From Lachnospiraceae bacterium (GTDB lineage: Bacteria > Bacillota > Clostridia > Lachnospirales > Lachnospiraceae), in NCBI GenBank assembly GCA_017622505.1, contig JAGAQZ010000113.1, positions 1-58,064 of the forward strand: a stretch of 58,064 nt of DNA. Direction: 5' to 3'. A program made the position numbers and the translations under genes. Position 1 is the stretch's first letter; every line of letters starts with the position of its first letter. The notes under the pieces were generated by a model. The model saw nothing but the letters and a program-made list of their open reading frames with translations. It did no database searches and was not told where the DNA came from. Shown here in pieces: positions 24,627-34,603 of this stretch.

Positions 24627-26969
24627 ATGAAAAAAGGAATTTTAAGAAGAAGTCTTATCGTCATTATGGTGGCAATCTGCATGTTGGGACTTATGGCATG
24701 CGATCATGGCCGTGTGGACCAGAACAGATTTGATGTGGACTTAAAGGCCGGATACGGTAATACCATTGAGATTGGTTCGTATGCGCCTTTTTATGTGGAA
24801 ATTACAAATAACGGAGCGGATTTTGAAGGTTCTGTACAGATGATTATTCCCGGCAGAGTCGGAAATAATGTAATGTACGAAAAAGAGCTTTCTCTTCAGG
24901 CCGGCAGTAAGAAAACCGTGGAACTTGTGGGTATGATTGATAGGGTTACCCGTCAGGTAAATATCCGCGTGGCAGATACCAAGGGAAATGTGATTTGGTC
25001 TTCGTTGGAGAATTGTACCACTTCTGCAGATTTGTCCGATGTTAACGTGGGTATTTTAAGCGATGACTATTCTGCATTAGGCTATATGGACCATAAAACT
25101 TTCAGCAACAGTAAGGAACTGACTACACAGATTTATGAACTGACCAAAGATTCTTTCCCTACAGACTGGCATGCCTTGGAAATGCTGGATGTTATTGTGA
25201 TTTCTGATTTCAGTACGGATATTTTAAGTGAAGAACAAATAAATGCATTGGGCCTTTGGGTAAGCGACGGTGGTTTGCTTATGGTGGGCACCGGCAGTAC
25301 TTCCAATAAGACTCTGGCGTCATTAAACGGCAGATTTTTTGACGTGGAAATAGGTGAACTTGTAAGTTATGAAACCAAGTTTGGTTTGACGGTTGCGGAT
25401 TATACATATGATTACGCATATGATACTCCTACCTACAGTCCTTACGAGGATGATACTTATACCACCTTCTATGAACAGAATTATGAAGACCTGCGTGAGT
25501 GGCTGGAAGAAGAATTTATGGACCAGTTCAAGGATGACTATTATTATGACGACCAGTATGATACTTGGGATGAGTACTGGGAAGACAGTTTTTACTGGTA
25601 TTGTTATGATAATTTTTATTCTATATACTTGGAAAGTATCAATGCCGGTTCCGGCGGTTATAACACTATGGACGAGAACCCTTATGTAAAAGCGGATGTG
25701 TTGGAGTTGACAGGTTCCCTTCTTTCGGACCCGTCCACCCTTGTTTTTGAGGGGGACCGTAAAGACGGAAGAACTTACGATTTGGCATATGCGATTGAGC
25801 AGGGCGATGGTTATATTTTATTAAGCAGTATAGATTTTACGAAAACTCCATTCAGCAGTTTTGAAGGAAATTCCACAATGTTTATTCACTGGGTGGAAAC
25901 TTTAATCGGACAGAAGTGCTATGAAGAGGCAATGAATTATTCCGATTATTCTTACGGATACTATAATCCTTATGACATCAATTATGATGAGGAAGAGATT
26001 TTTAACGGAACCGCGTCAGCTACGGTACCGCCTGTATTGGTTTATATTTTATTGATATTGGCTTATATCATTGCAATTTTAGTGGTTTACCTTGTGCTTC
26101 GCCATAAGAAAAAGACAATGAAACTATGGTTGTTATATCCGATTGTGGCAGCAGGATTGTCCATTATTATTTTCTGTATCGGTTTTTCAACAAGAATTTA
26201 CAGACCGGTCATTAATGCTACAACTTTGATTACGCCGAATGGTAGTGCGTCTGTGCAGGAAACCTATGTAACGGTAACCGTACCCGAGAATAAGTCTTAT
26301 GACGTAGGTTTCTCGCCGAGCCAGGGTGTTGAGTATATGAATTTGGACTATGACTATTATTATTACGATGATGAGGAAGAAATCGATTGGGATTCTTACA
26401 GTATCGGATATAAGTACGGCTATGAATCCGTAGATGTTACTTTGGGTGAGCATGAGGCTATGGCCGGAGTGAATTTCAAGTTGGATTCTGTTGTGGCAGA
26501 CTCGGGCAACGTAATTATTCGTGTAAACGGCCCTATGGTATCAGATATTACAGTGAGCAATGCATATGGTTGCGATTTGGAAGATGCTGCTTTGATTATC
26601 GACGGCAAGGTATATGTAATCGGAGATATTAAGCAGGGATCTACCGTAGAAGGTTCGCGTTTAAAGAAAGAAGATGAGATGACCTTATACAGGGACGGTT
26701 TGGGTTCCATTATTCTTCAGGATGAAAGCATGAAGGGATTTTTAGGATTTATGCTGGGTTCCATATCTTCGACTTATGATGAATATTTGTGTAAACTTCG
26801 TGCGCTGAATTCAATGTCAGACTACGTGGATCGTGAGGCATCTGAAATTGTATTTGTTGCAATTCCTTCGGAAAGTTCCGCAGCAAAACTGCAGGGAGCA
26901 ACTGATTACAATGAGCGAAGAGTAGAAATCATATATGTGGAAAGCAATTTTCCGGCAGTAGGTTGGTAA
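24627..26969 (+). CDS. Large membrane lipoprotein of the MoxR/VWA cluster
   Basis: The product is not a recognised named family. A lipobox LMAC places Cys25 as the lipidated residue. The N-terminal extracellular half includes a beta-rich domain and a GATase-like segment INALGLWVSDGGLLMVGTGS, like those in BatA-type proteins. Residues about 257-337 are extremely rich in Tyr and Asp (roughly 19 Tyr and 14 Asp). A second such patch (LDYDYYYYDDEEEIDWD) lies near residue 572. Two membrane helices (about 470-492 and 500-520) separate the halves. ATG 24627 is chosen for AGAGGA 6 bases upstream. It starts the operon with an ABC transporter, and probably acts as its exported partner. Confidence 0.7.
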   Translation: MKKGILRRSLIVIMVAICMLGLMACDHGRVDQNRFDVDLKAGYGNTIEIGSYAPFYVEITNNGADFEGSVQMIIPGRVGNNVMYEKELSLQAGSKKTVELVGMIDRVTRQVNIRVADTKGNVIWSSLENCTTSADLSDVNVGILSDDYSALGYMDHKTFSNSKELTTQIYELTKDSFPTDWHALEMLDVIVISDFSTDILSEEQINALGLWVSDGGLLMVGTGSTSNKTLASLNGRFFDVEIGELVSYETKFGLTVADYTYDYAYDTPTYSPYEDDTYTTFYEQNYEDLREWLEEEFMDQFKDDYYYDDQYDTWDEYWEDSFYWYCYDNFYSIYLESINAGSGGYNTMDENPYVKADVLELTGSLLSDPSTLVFEGDRKDGRTYDLAYAIEQGDGYILLSSIDFTKTPFSSFEGNSTMFIHWVETLIGQKCYEEAMNYSDYSYGYYNPYDINYDEEEIFNGTASATVPPVLVYILLILAYIIAILVVYLVLRHKKKTMKLWLLYPIVAAGLSIIIFCIGFSTRIYRPVINATTLITPNGSASVQETYVTVTVPENKSYDVGFSPSQGVEYMNLDYDYYYYDDEEEIDWDSYSIGYKYGYESVDVTLGEHEAMAGVNFKLDSVVADSGNVIIRVNGPMVSDITVSNAYGCDLEDAALIIDGKVYVIGDIKQGSTVEGSRLKKEDEMTLYRDGLGSIILQDESMKGFLGFMLGSISSTYDEYLCKLRALNSMSDYVDREASEIVFVAIPSESSAAKLQGATDYNERRVEIIYVESNFPAVGW

Positions 26970-26991
26970 AGAAAAGCGGAGGAGAATCGAT

Positions 26992-27948
26992 ATGTTAGAA
27001 ATTAAACATTTATATAAAAGATACGGCCGCTTTTTGGCCTTAAATGATATGAACCTTCACGTAGAACAGGGTGAGCTGTTCGGATTCGTGGGTTCAAACG
27101 GTGCAGGTAAAACCACAACCATGAGAATTTGTGTAGGGCTTTTGGAAGCCACTGCCGGTGAAGTATATATTGGCGGGCAGGATGTGCTTCAGAGTCGTAA
27201 AGCCATGAGTGAAAGAATCGGTTATGTACCTGACTTTTTCGGTGTTTACAACAGTTTTAGTGCTTTGGAATATTTAGAATTTTTTGCGGCGTCTTACGGA
27301 ATTTACGGAGATGAGGCAAAACAGCTTTGCTTGGATCTTTTAAAACTAGTAAAGCTTTCCGACAAGGCAAATGCAGACGTTAACGGATTATCCCGCGGTA
27401 TGAAGCAGAGAATGTGTCTTGCAAGAGCACTTGTACATAACCCGGATATTTTATTCTTGGATGAACCGGCCAGCGGTTTGGATCCTAAGGCAAGATTCGA
27501 GTTAAAAGAAATTTTAAAGAATCTTTCTTCCATGGGTAAAACGATTGTAATCAGTTCACATATTTTACCGGAGCTTGCGGAAATGTGTACCAGTGTAGGT
27601 ATTATTGACCGCGGTCATATGGTGTTAAAAGGTACCATTGACGAAGTGCACAGAGCTGCGGCCATGTCCAGCCCGATTCTGATTACCGTAGCAGAAGAAG
27701 GCGTTGATCAGACCTTCTCGTTGTTACAGGAAGTGCCTAATGTACATAAGGTAACGGCACAGGGTAATCGTTTGTCGGTTATGTTTGATGGTGGTAAGGA
27801 AGAAGAAACCGCACTTTTAAAGAGAATGGTTATGGAAGATATTCCGGTATATTCCTTCACCAGACAGGAAGGCAGTTTGGAAAGCCTGTTTATGCAGATC
27901 GTAGGTAAAAACAGAAATGCAGGCGGAAAGGCAGGTGGCAGACGATGA
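26992..27948 (+). CDS. ABC transporter ATP-binding protein
   Basis: This ATPase powers the permease encoded by the next gene, with which it overlaps by 4 bases (ATGA). Walker A is GSNGAGKTTT, the signature motif is LSRGMKQR, and Walker B plus D-loop is ILFLDEPASGLDP, followed by the switch His in VISSHIL. The 318-residue length, including a C-terminal extension of about 100 residues, fits the CcmA/GldA/NatA-like ABC-2 group rather than nutrient importers. No binding protein is nearby. The lipoprotein upstream is a likely partner. The transported substrate is not predictable. Confidence 0.93.
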   Translation: MLEIKHLYKRYGRFLALNDMNLHVEQGELFGFVGSNGAGKTTTMRICVGLLEATAGEVYIGGQDVLQSRKAMSERIGYVPDFFGVYNSFSALEYLEFFAASYGIYGDEAKQLCLDLLKLVKLSDKANADVNGLSRGMKQRMCLARALVHNPDILFLDEPASGLDPKARFELKEILKNLSSMGKTIVISSHILPELAEMCTSVGIIDRGHMVLKGTIDEVHRAAAMSSPILITVAEEGVDQTFSLLQEVPNVHKVTAQGNRLSVMFDGGKEEETALLKRMVMEDIPVYSFTRQEGSLESLFMQIVGKNRNAGGKAGGRR

Positions 27949-29087
27949 AAAAGATAATGATTAAAAACGCAGTATTGCGTAAAGATATGATGCTTGATAT
28001 GAAAAAACCCAAGGTGGCAATCATTATGTTGATTTTTAATGCCGCGTTGGCCTTGGTCGCATTACCGTTTCTTGCATTTACGACTATGTTTGCCAGTGCA
28101 TATGATTATGGTGTTACAGAGGTTTCATATCGTACATTAATTGTTATGTATATGGTATTGGTATGGTTGGAGACTGTAGCAATTTGTTTTCTGACTCCGG
28201 CGTTGACGGCGGGATGCGTTTCCATTGAGAAGGAACGACAGACAATGGATGTTTTGTTGACAACTAGAATGTCCACCTGGCAGATTATCAAAGGCAAATA
28301 CCTTTCATCTATCATGTTAGTATTGATGCTGATTATATCAGGATTGCCTATTATGTCATTGGTGTATATCTACGGCGGTATCAATCTTTGGCAGATGTTA
28401 CTTATGATGCTGGTACTGATTTCCACTACGATGTATTTGGCATGTTTTGGCGTATTCTTTTCTGCGTTGGTTAAGAATACGATTGTAGCGGTTATTTTGA
28501 CATATATTTTCTTAGGTGTGATGCTCTCACTTACATTTAGTGTATCCTTTGGCGGTGCTGCAATTATGGCGGCAATCAATGATTATTTGGAATGGGAACA
28601 TAATTTACACCTGGATTTGCATGGAGACTATTTCCTTTTTATTCTTTGGTGGAATCCGTTTGTAACTGTGTTTGACAGTACGGCGCAGATTTTCGGTTAT
28701 GGTTTTGACAGTTCCAGCGCCTTTAACGGAATGCAGGATTTGGGCGGTGATTTGTTCGTGTCTATGTCAGATAAAAATATTATTCTTAAGTGTTGGTCGT
28801 TAATCAGTGTTGCGGTTCAGCTCGGTACAGCATATTTAATGTTAAGATGGTCGGCTTATCTGATTAAACCGGTAAAGAGAAAACCGAAGAAGTTTGTCAG
28901 CAATTTTAAAAATGCAACGCCGAGAAAAGTACAGCCGGCAGCAGTGCAGAATATGCAGGCAAATGCACAACCTGAAGCAGTGCAGAATGCGCAGGCAAAT
29001 GCGGAACCTGTGGCAACAGAAAGTGCACAGGCAAATATGCAACCGACGAATGTACAACCCGGCACGGAGCAGATAACGAATCAGTAG
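27945..29087 (+). CDS. ABC-2-type permease with low-complexity C-terminal tail
   Basis: The protein has about six membrane helices and a basic N-terminus, typical of ABC-2 permeases. EKERQTMDVLLTTRMSTWQIIKGKYLSS is the conserved cytoplasmic coupling region between helices two and three. After the last helix comes a cytoplasmic tail with degenerate repeats (NMQANAQPEAVQNAQANAEP) rich in Ala, Asn and Gln. That tail is unusual and echoes low-complexity tracts in other products of this operon. It is translationally coupled to the ATPase gene. Its partner ATPase and lipoprotein suggest export or envelope assembly. Confidence 0.85.
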   Translation: MKKIMIKNAVLRKDMMLDMKKPKVAIIMLIFNAALALVALPFLAFTTMFASAYDYGVTEVSYRTLIVMYMVLVWLETVAICFLTPALTAGCVSIEKERQTMDVLLTTRMSTWQIIKGKYLSSIMLVLMLIISGLPIMSLVYIYGGINLWQMLLMMLVLISTTMYLACFGVFFSALVKNTIVAVILTYIFLGVMLSLTFSVSFGGAAIMAAINDYLEWEHNLHLDLHGDYFLFILWWNPFVTVFDSTAQIFGYGFDSSSAFNGMQDLGGDLFVSMSDKNIILKCWSLISVAVQLGTAYLMLRWSAYLIKPVKRKPKKFVSNFKNATPRKVQPAAVQNMQANAQPEAVQNAQANAEPVATESAQANMQPTNVQPGTEQITNQ

Positions 29088-29111
29088 GATATTATAACGG
29101 AGGCTTAAAAG

Positions 29112-30761
<1,650 letters not shown>

Positions 30762-30785
30762 ATGTGTAAGCGGATGGAGGATAGT

Positions 30786-31769
30786 ATGATACAGAACGAA
30801 AATGAATTAAGAATGATGATACAGAAGTTAAACGTTGCCGAAGCAGAAATCGGCAATGCGATTATTGGACAGAAAGCGGTAATTCGCCAGGTGTTGTTGG
30901 CAATGCTTTCCGGCGGTAATGTTCTTTTGGAAGGTGTGCCGGGACTCGGGAAAACCCAGCTTGTTAAAGCAGTGGCATCCGTATGTTCCATGGAGTTCTC
31001 ACGAATCCAGTTTACACCCGACTTAATGCCTGCCGACGTAACAGGTACCAACTTAATTGTAAAAGAAGAAGGCAGAAACGTATTCCAGTTCCAGCAGGGG
31101 CCTATTTTTGCTAACTTGGTATTGGCGGACGAAATTAACCGTGCCACACCCAAAACCCAGTCAGCGCTTTTGGAAGCCATGCAGGAGCATACCGTAACCG
31201 TAGGTAATGAAACCTACGCGCTTGCGGAACCTTTTATGGTATTGGCAACCCAGAACCCTATCGAAAATGAAGGTACCTATCCTTTACCGGAAGCCCAGCT
31301 TGACCGATTTTTATTTAAAATCCAGGTGGACTTCCCCAGTATTGAAGAATTAAAGCAGATTATGGATATTACCGTAACCAACAAAAATGTAGAATTGCGT
31401 CCTGTATTGACAGGCGAAGATATTGTAGCTATGAGAAGTGCCATCCGTGACATTCCCATTGCGGATGCTGTGGCAGAATATGCATTGAAAGTAGTTGTTG
31501 CGACTCACCCTGAAGTGGCAGGTGCTTCCGAATTCGTAAAACGTTATGTATCCTGCGGTGCCAGCCCCAGAGCGGCACAGGCAATTTACCAGACTGCCCG
31601 TGCGAAGGCATTGCTTGAGAACCGCTTTAACGTATCCTTTGATGATATTAAGAGCGTGGCTTACCCTGCACTTCGTCATCGTTTGGTATTAAGCTTCGAA
31701 GCCCTTGCAGACGGTGTTTCTGCAGATGCAATTATCAAAGAGATTTTAGACTCTGTTAAAACCAATTAA
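30786..31769 (+). CDS. MoxR-family AAA+ ATPase
   Basis: MoxR ATPases act as chaperones, usually with VWA-domain partners, to mature or assemble target complexes. Walker A is GVPGLGKTQLVK, Walker B is LVLADEINR, and ATQNPIENEGTYPLPEAQLDRF is the classic MoxR sensor-1 region. LDRFLF and SPRAAQAI also match. I chose ATG 30786 because GGAGG is 5 bases upstream; the in-frame ATG at 30762 abuts the previous stop. DUF58 and two VWA genes follow, completing the standard MoxR-DUF58-VWA set. The length of 327 residues is normal. Confidence 0.95.
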   Translation: MIQNENELRMMIQKLNVAEAEIGNAIIGQKAVIRQVLLAMLSGGNVLLEGVPGLGKTQLVKAVASVCSMEFSRIQFTPDLMPADVTGTNLIVKEEGRNVFQFQQGPIFANLVLADEINRATPKTQSALLEAMQEHTVTVGNETYALAEPFMVLATQNPIENEGTYPLPEAQLDRFLFKIQVDFPSIEELKQIMDITVTNKNVELRPVLTGEDIVAMRSAIRDIPIADAVAEYALKVVVATHPEVAGASEFVKRYVSCGASPRAAQAIYQTARAKALLENRFNVSFDDIKSVAYPALRHRLVLSFEALADGVSADAIIKEILDSVKTN

Positions 31770-31818
31770 ACTGTTTTGATAAAACTGCAAGAAATACAGT
31801 TTTTAATATAAAAACAGT
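31770..31818 (+). promoter_or_regulatory. Nested hairpin between MoxR and DUF58 genes
   Basis: ACTGTTTT (31770-31777) pairs with AAAACAGT (31811-31818) and, inside, AAAACTG (31781-31787) pairs with CAGTTTT (31797-31803), followed by TTAAT. It could lower downstream expression or mark an RNA processing point. The T-run is short. Confidence 0.4.
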
Positions 31819-31832
31819 CAAGAGGAACATAA

Positions 31833-32702
31833 ATGGATAAAATATTTAATAGTGAATTTTATTCCAAATTACATACATTGCGCATGTCCATTGCCATGAG
31901 ACTTGCTGCCGGAATGAGTGGTGGCCGTAAGTCCAATGCAAAGGGTAATTCCGTAGAATTCTCGGATTTCCGGGAATATCAGTTGGGCGATGATATCAGG
32001 CGAATTGACTGGAATGCGTACGGGCGTTTCGATAAGCTGTATATCAAGCTTTTTATGGAGGAGAAGGAAGGTATTTTTCAAATCTTTCTGGATACCAGTA
32101 AGTCAATGGATTTCGGCGAGGCAAATAAGGGTGTGTGTGCAGCAAGAATTGCAGCGGCATTATCTTATGTGGTACTCGAGAATTCCGATCGTCTGTACCT
32201 GAATTTGATGAAGGAAGGCAAGCTTGAAACGCCGAAAAGTTATACCGGAAAGCAGGCATTTTCTAAGGTAATTGATTATCTCGAAGGCGTGAAGTTCGAA
32301 GGCGCCGGCGATTTGTTGTCCAGCATCCATCGCAAAAAGTTCGACCGTCGCGGTATGTCTGTTTTGATTTCGGACGGATATTGTGATGATATGGAAGACG
32401 TCTTCCGTTATATGAAGTTTAAAAATCAGGATATCGTTTTTATCCATGTACTGGCACCGGAAGAACGCGACCCTTCTTTTGAAGGCACCGTAAAACTTAT
32501 TGACAGTGAGACGGCGGGCGATATGCGGCTTACTATGAGTGCAACGGCCTTAAAGTCATACAAAAACAGTTATCAGAATTTTATCAGGAATACAGAACTT
32601 TTATGCAAGAAGTATTCCGCAATTTATATACCGGTAAGTTCCGACGACAGTCTGGATACCTTGTTCTTCGGAGCACTTGCCAGAATTTCACCAAGAAGGT
32701 AA
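31833..32702 (+). CDS. DUF58-domain protein (MoxR partner)
   Basis: DUF58 proteins have a VWA-like fold and accompany MoxR ATPases. The motif EFSDFREYQLGDDIRRIDWNAYGRFDKLYIKLF is the family signature, and FLDTSKSMDFG provides a DxSxS MIDAS-type metal site. No membrane segment is visible, so it is probably cytoplasmic, unlike longer DUF58 proteins with N-terminal helices. The length is 289 residues. AAGAGGA precedes the ATG. It lies between MoxR and a BatA-like gene, and probably links the ATPase to the membrane VWA proteins. Confidence 0.92.
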   Translation: MDKIFNSEFYSKLHTLRMSIAMRLAAGMSGGRKSNAKGNSVEFSDFREYQLGDDIRRIDWNAYGRFDKLYIKLFMEEKEGIFQIFLDTSKSMDFGEANKGVCAARIAAALSYVVLENSDRLYLNLMKEGKLETPKSYTGKQAFSKVIDYLEGVKFEGAGDLLSSIHRKKFDRRGMSVLISDGYCDDMEDVFRYMKFKNQDIVFIHVLAPEERDPSFEGTVKLIDSETAGDMRLTMSATALKSYKNSYQNFIRNTELLCKKYSAIYIPVSSDDSLDTLFFGALARISPRR

Positions 32703-32723
32703 TACATAATAGGAGAATTGCAC

Positions 32724-34532
32724 GTGAAATTTTTATATTTATGGCCTTTCTTTCTGTTGCTTTTGATACCGATTATCATCATTATGTATCTTTTGAAACA
32801 GAAGGCAGTGGATATGCCTATATCGTCCCTGTTTCTCTGGAAAGAAATGTATCGCAACGTTGAGGCCAATACACCTTGGGAAAAATTAAAAAAGAACTGG
32901 TTATTGATTCTGCAGATTATTACAGTGATTGCATTAATCATTGCACTGGCGTCCCCTTATATTATGAGCGGCAGCGCAGGGGCGGATCATGCAATCATCG
33001 TCATTGATAACAGCGCCAGTATGAATGCGTTGTATGATGAGGAACATACCAGACTGGAAACGGCTGTGGAAGAGGCAGAGGATTATGTCAGAAGCCTTAA
33101 AACGGGTACCGGTATATCTATTATTACCAGTAACTCTAAAGCGACGCTTGTTTTAAGTAATTCCGATGATAAAACCCAGGCAATCAACGAGTTAAAAGCA
33201 ATTGAGCCAAATTATACGGCAGGCGACTGTGTTGCGGGTATTGAAATGGTCAAATCCATGCAGACCCAGTGGGACAGCGTGGAAACGGTATGTTTTACCG
33301 ATACAAACGTATCTATGGAGCAGGTGGAAGGCTACATTGTGGATATGTATGTACCGGTCAACAATACCAGTGTGGATTATGTGGGACACGGCGTGAATAA
33401 TGGGAAACTTGTGGTGCTTGCAAAGATATCCAATCACGGTAGCGAACCCATTACCATGGATGTGAATCTGTACGGTGATGAAGAGCTTATTCAGATTAAA
33501 ACGCTTACGATTGATGCGGCTTCTTCGCAGGTGGTTTATTTCGATGATGTAGTGTTTGAAGGCAATGCCTTGAGCGTGGAAATCAGCGGTCAGGATGGGC
33601 TGAAAGCCGATAATGTCTGCTACGATGTGTTGGAAGATGAGAAGACAACGAAAGTTCTTCTGATGACGGAAGCGAATGTGTATTTGGAGAAGGCGTTGAT
33701 GTTGGTGGACGGTATTGAAATTACCAAATCTAACGACATTTCATCTTTTACGGATTTTACGAGCCAGGAATATGATTTATATATTTTTGACGGTATGGCA
33801 CCGGATGTATTGCCCACGGAAGGCAATATGATTTTTATGAATGTAAGCTGTGATGAGTTGTATGAAACGGTTTCACCCATGGGCGGTGTAATGGTTTCGG
33901 CGGCAAATCATACTTTAACGGAATATCTGGATGAATTGTCCTTCGGTGTCAGCAACGTTTATGCATTGGAAAAGCCGGATTGGGGCGAGACCTTCCTTGA
34001 GGTTGGAGATACCTGCGTCGGTTTTATCGGCAAGAAGGATAGTCAGACCATATGCGTAATCGGTTTTGATTTTCACAATTCCGATTTGCCTTTGAAAATG
34101 GAGTTCCCGATTTTAGTTTATAATATCGTGAATGAGTGTACGTCTTCCGGTCTGGTCGGCGAGACAGTGGTAAGTGCAGGAGATACCGTATCCATAAACG
34201 GTAAATTGAATGTAAAATTGCCCAAGGTTACAAAGCCCGACGGCAGTGAAACGGAATTGACGGATTATCGTATGAATTATACAGATACGCATCAGTTGGG
34301 CGTGTATCTGGTGGAACAGCATCAGGGAAATGCCAGGGTAGAGAGGGCATTTGCCGTTAATTTCCCTTCATCTGAAAGTGTAATTACTCAGGCTCCTTCG
34401 GCAATGGTGACGGAGGAAAATGCGGATACTGTTAAAACTACGGTAAACGGTATGTTAAACCTTCGAAATCTGGTTATTTTAATTGCACTCGGATTGCTTG
34501 GTGTTGAGTGGATTGCCTATATCCGCAGATAG
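32724..34532 (+). CDS. BatA-like VWA membrane protein
   Basis: The N-terminus (FLYLWPFFLLLLIPIIIIMYLL) is the BatA start, followed by a second helix (WLLILQIITVIALIIALASPY). A VWA domain carries the MIDAS motif DNSAS at residues 95-99. A long beta-rich extracellular region follows, and a last helix with a basic stop (LGVEWIAYIRR) ends the protein. The N- and C-termini would then be cytoplasmic or membrane-embedded. The start is GTG 32724 with AGGAG 8 bases upstream; TTG 32718 is too close. It is a MoxR client or partner in this cluster, probably paired with the next protein. Confidence 0.87.
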   Translation: MKFLYLWPFFLLLLIPIIIIMYLLKQKAVDMPISSLFLWKEMYRNVEANTPWEKLKKNWLLILQIITVIALIIALASPYIMSGSAGADHAIIVIDNSASMNALYDEEHTRLETAVEEAEDYVRSLKTGTGISIITSNSKATLVLSNSDDKTQAINELKAIEPNYTAGDCVAGIEMVKSMQTQWDSVETVCFTDTNVSMEQVEGYIVDMYVPVNNTSVDYVGHGVNNGKLVVLAKISNHGSEPITMDVNLYGDEELIQIKTLTIDAASSQVVYFDDVVFEGNALSVEISGQDGLKADNVCYDVLEDEKTTKVLLMTEANVYLEKALMLVDGIEITKSNDISSFTDFTSQEYDLYIFDGMAPDVLPTEGNMIFMNVSCDELYETVSPMGGVMVSAANHTLTEYLDELSFGVSNVYALEKPDWGETFLEVGDTCVGFIGKKDSQTICVIGFDFHNSDLPLKMEFPILVYNIVNECTSSGLVGETVVSAGDTVSINGKLNVKLPKVTKPDGSETELTDYRMNYTDTHQLGVYLVEQHQGNARVERAFAVNFPSSESVITQAPSAMVTEENADTVKTTVNGMLNLRNLVILIALGLLGVEWIAYIRR

Positions 34533-34603
34533 GATTGTAAAAGGTATAAAAGATGTAAAAGTCCGGCATAGGATTATGCTTAGGCTGATATAGAGGTGCA
34601 AAA

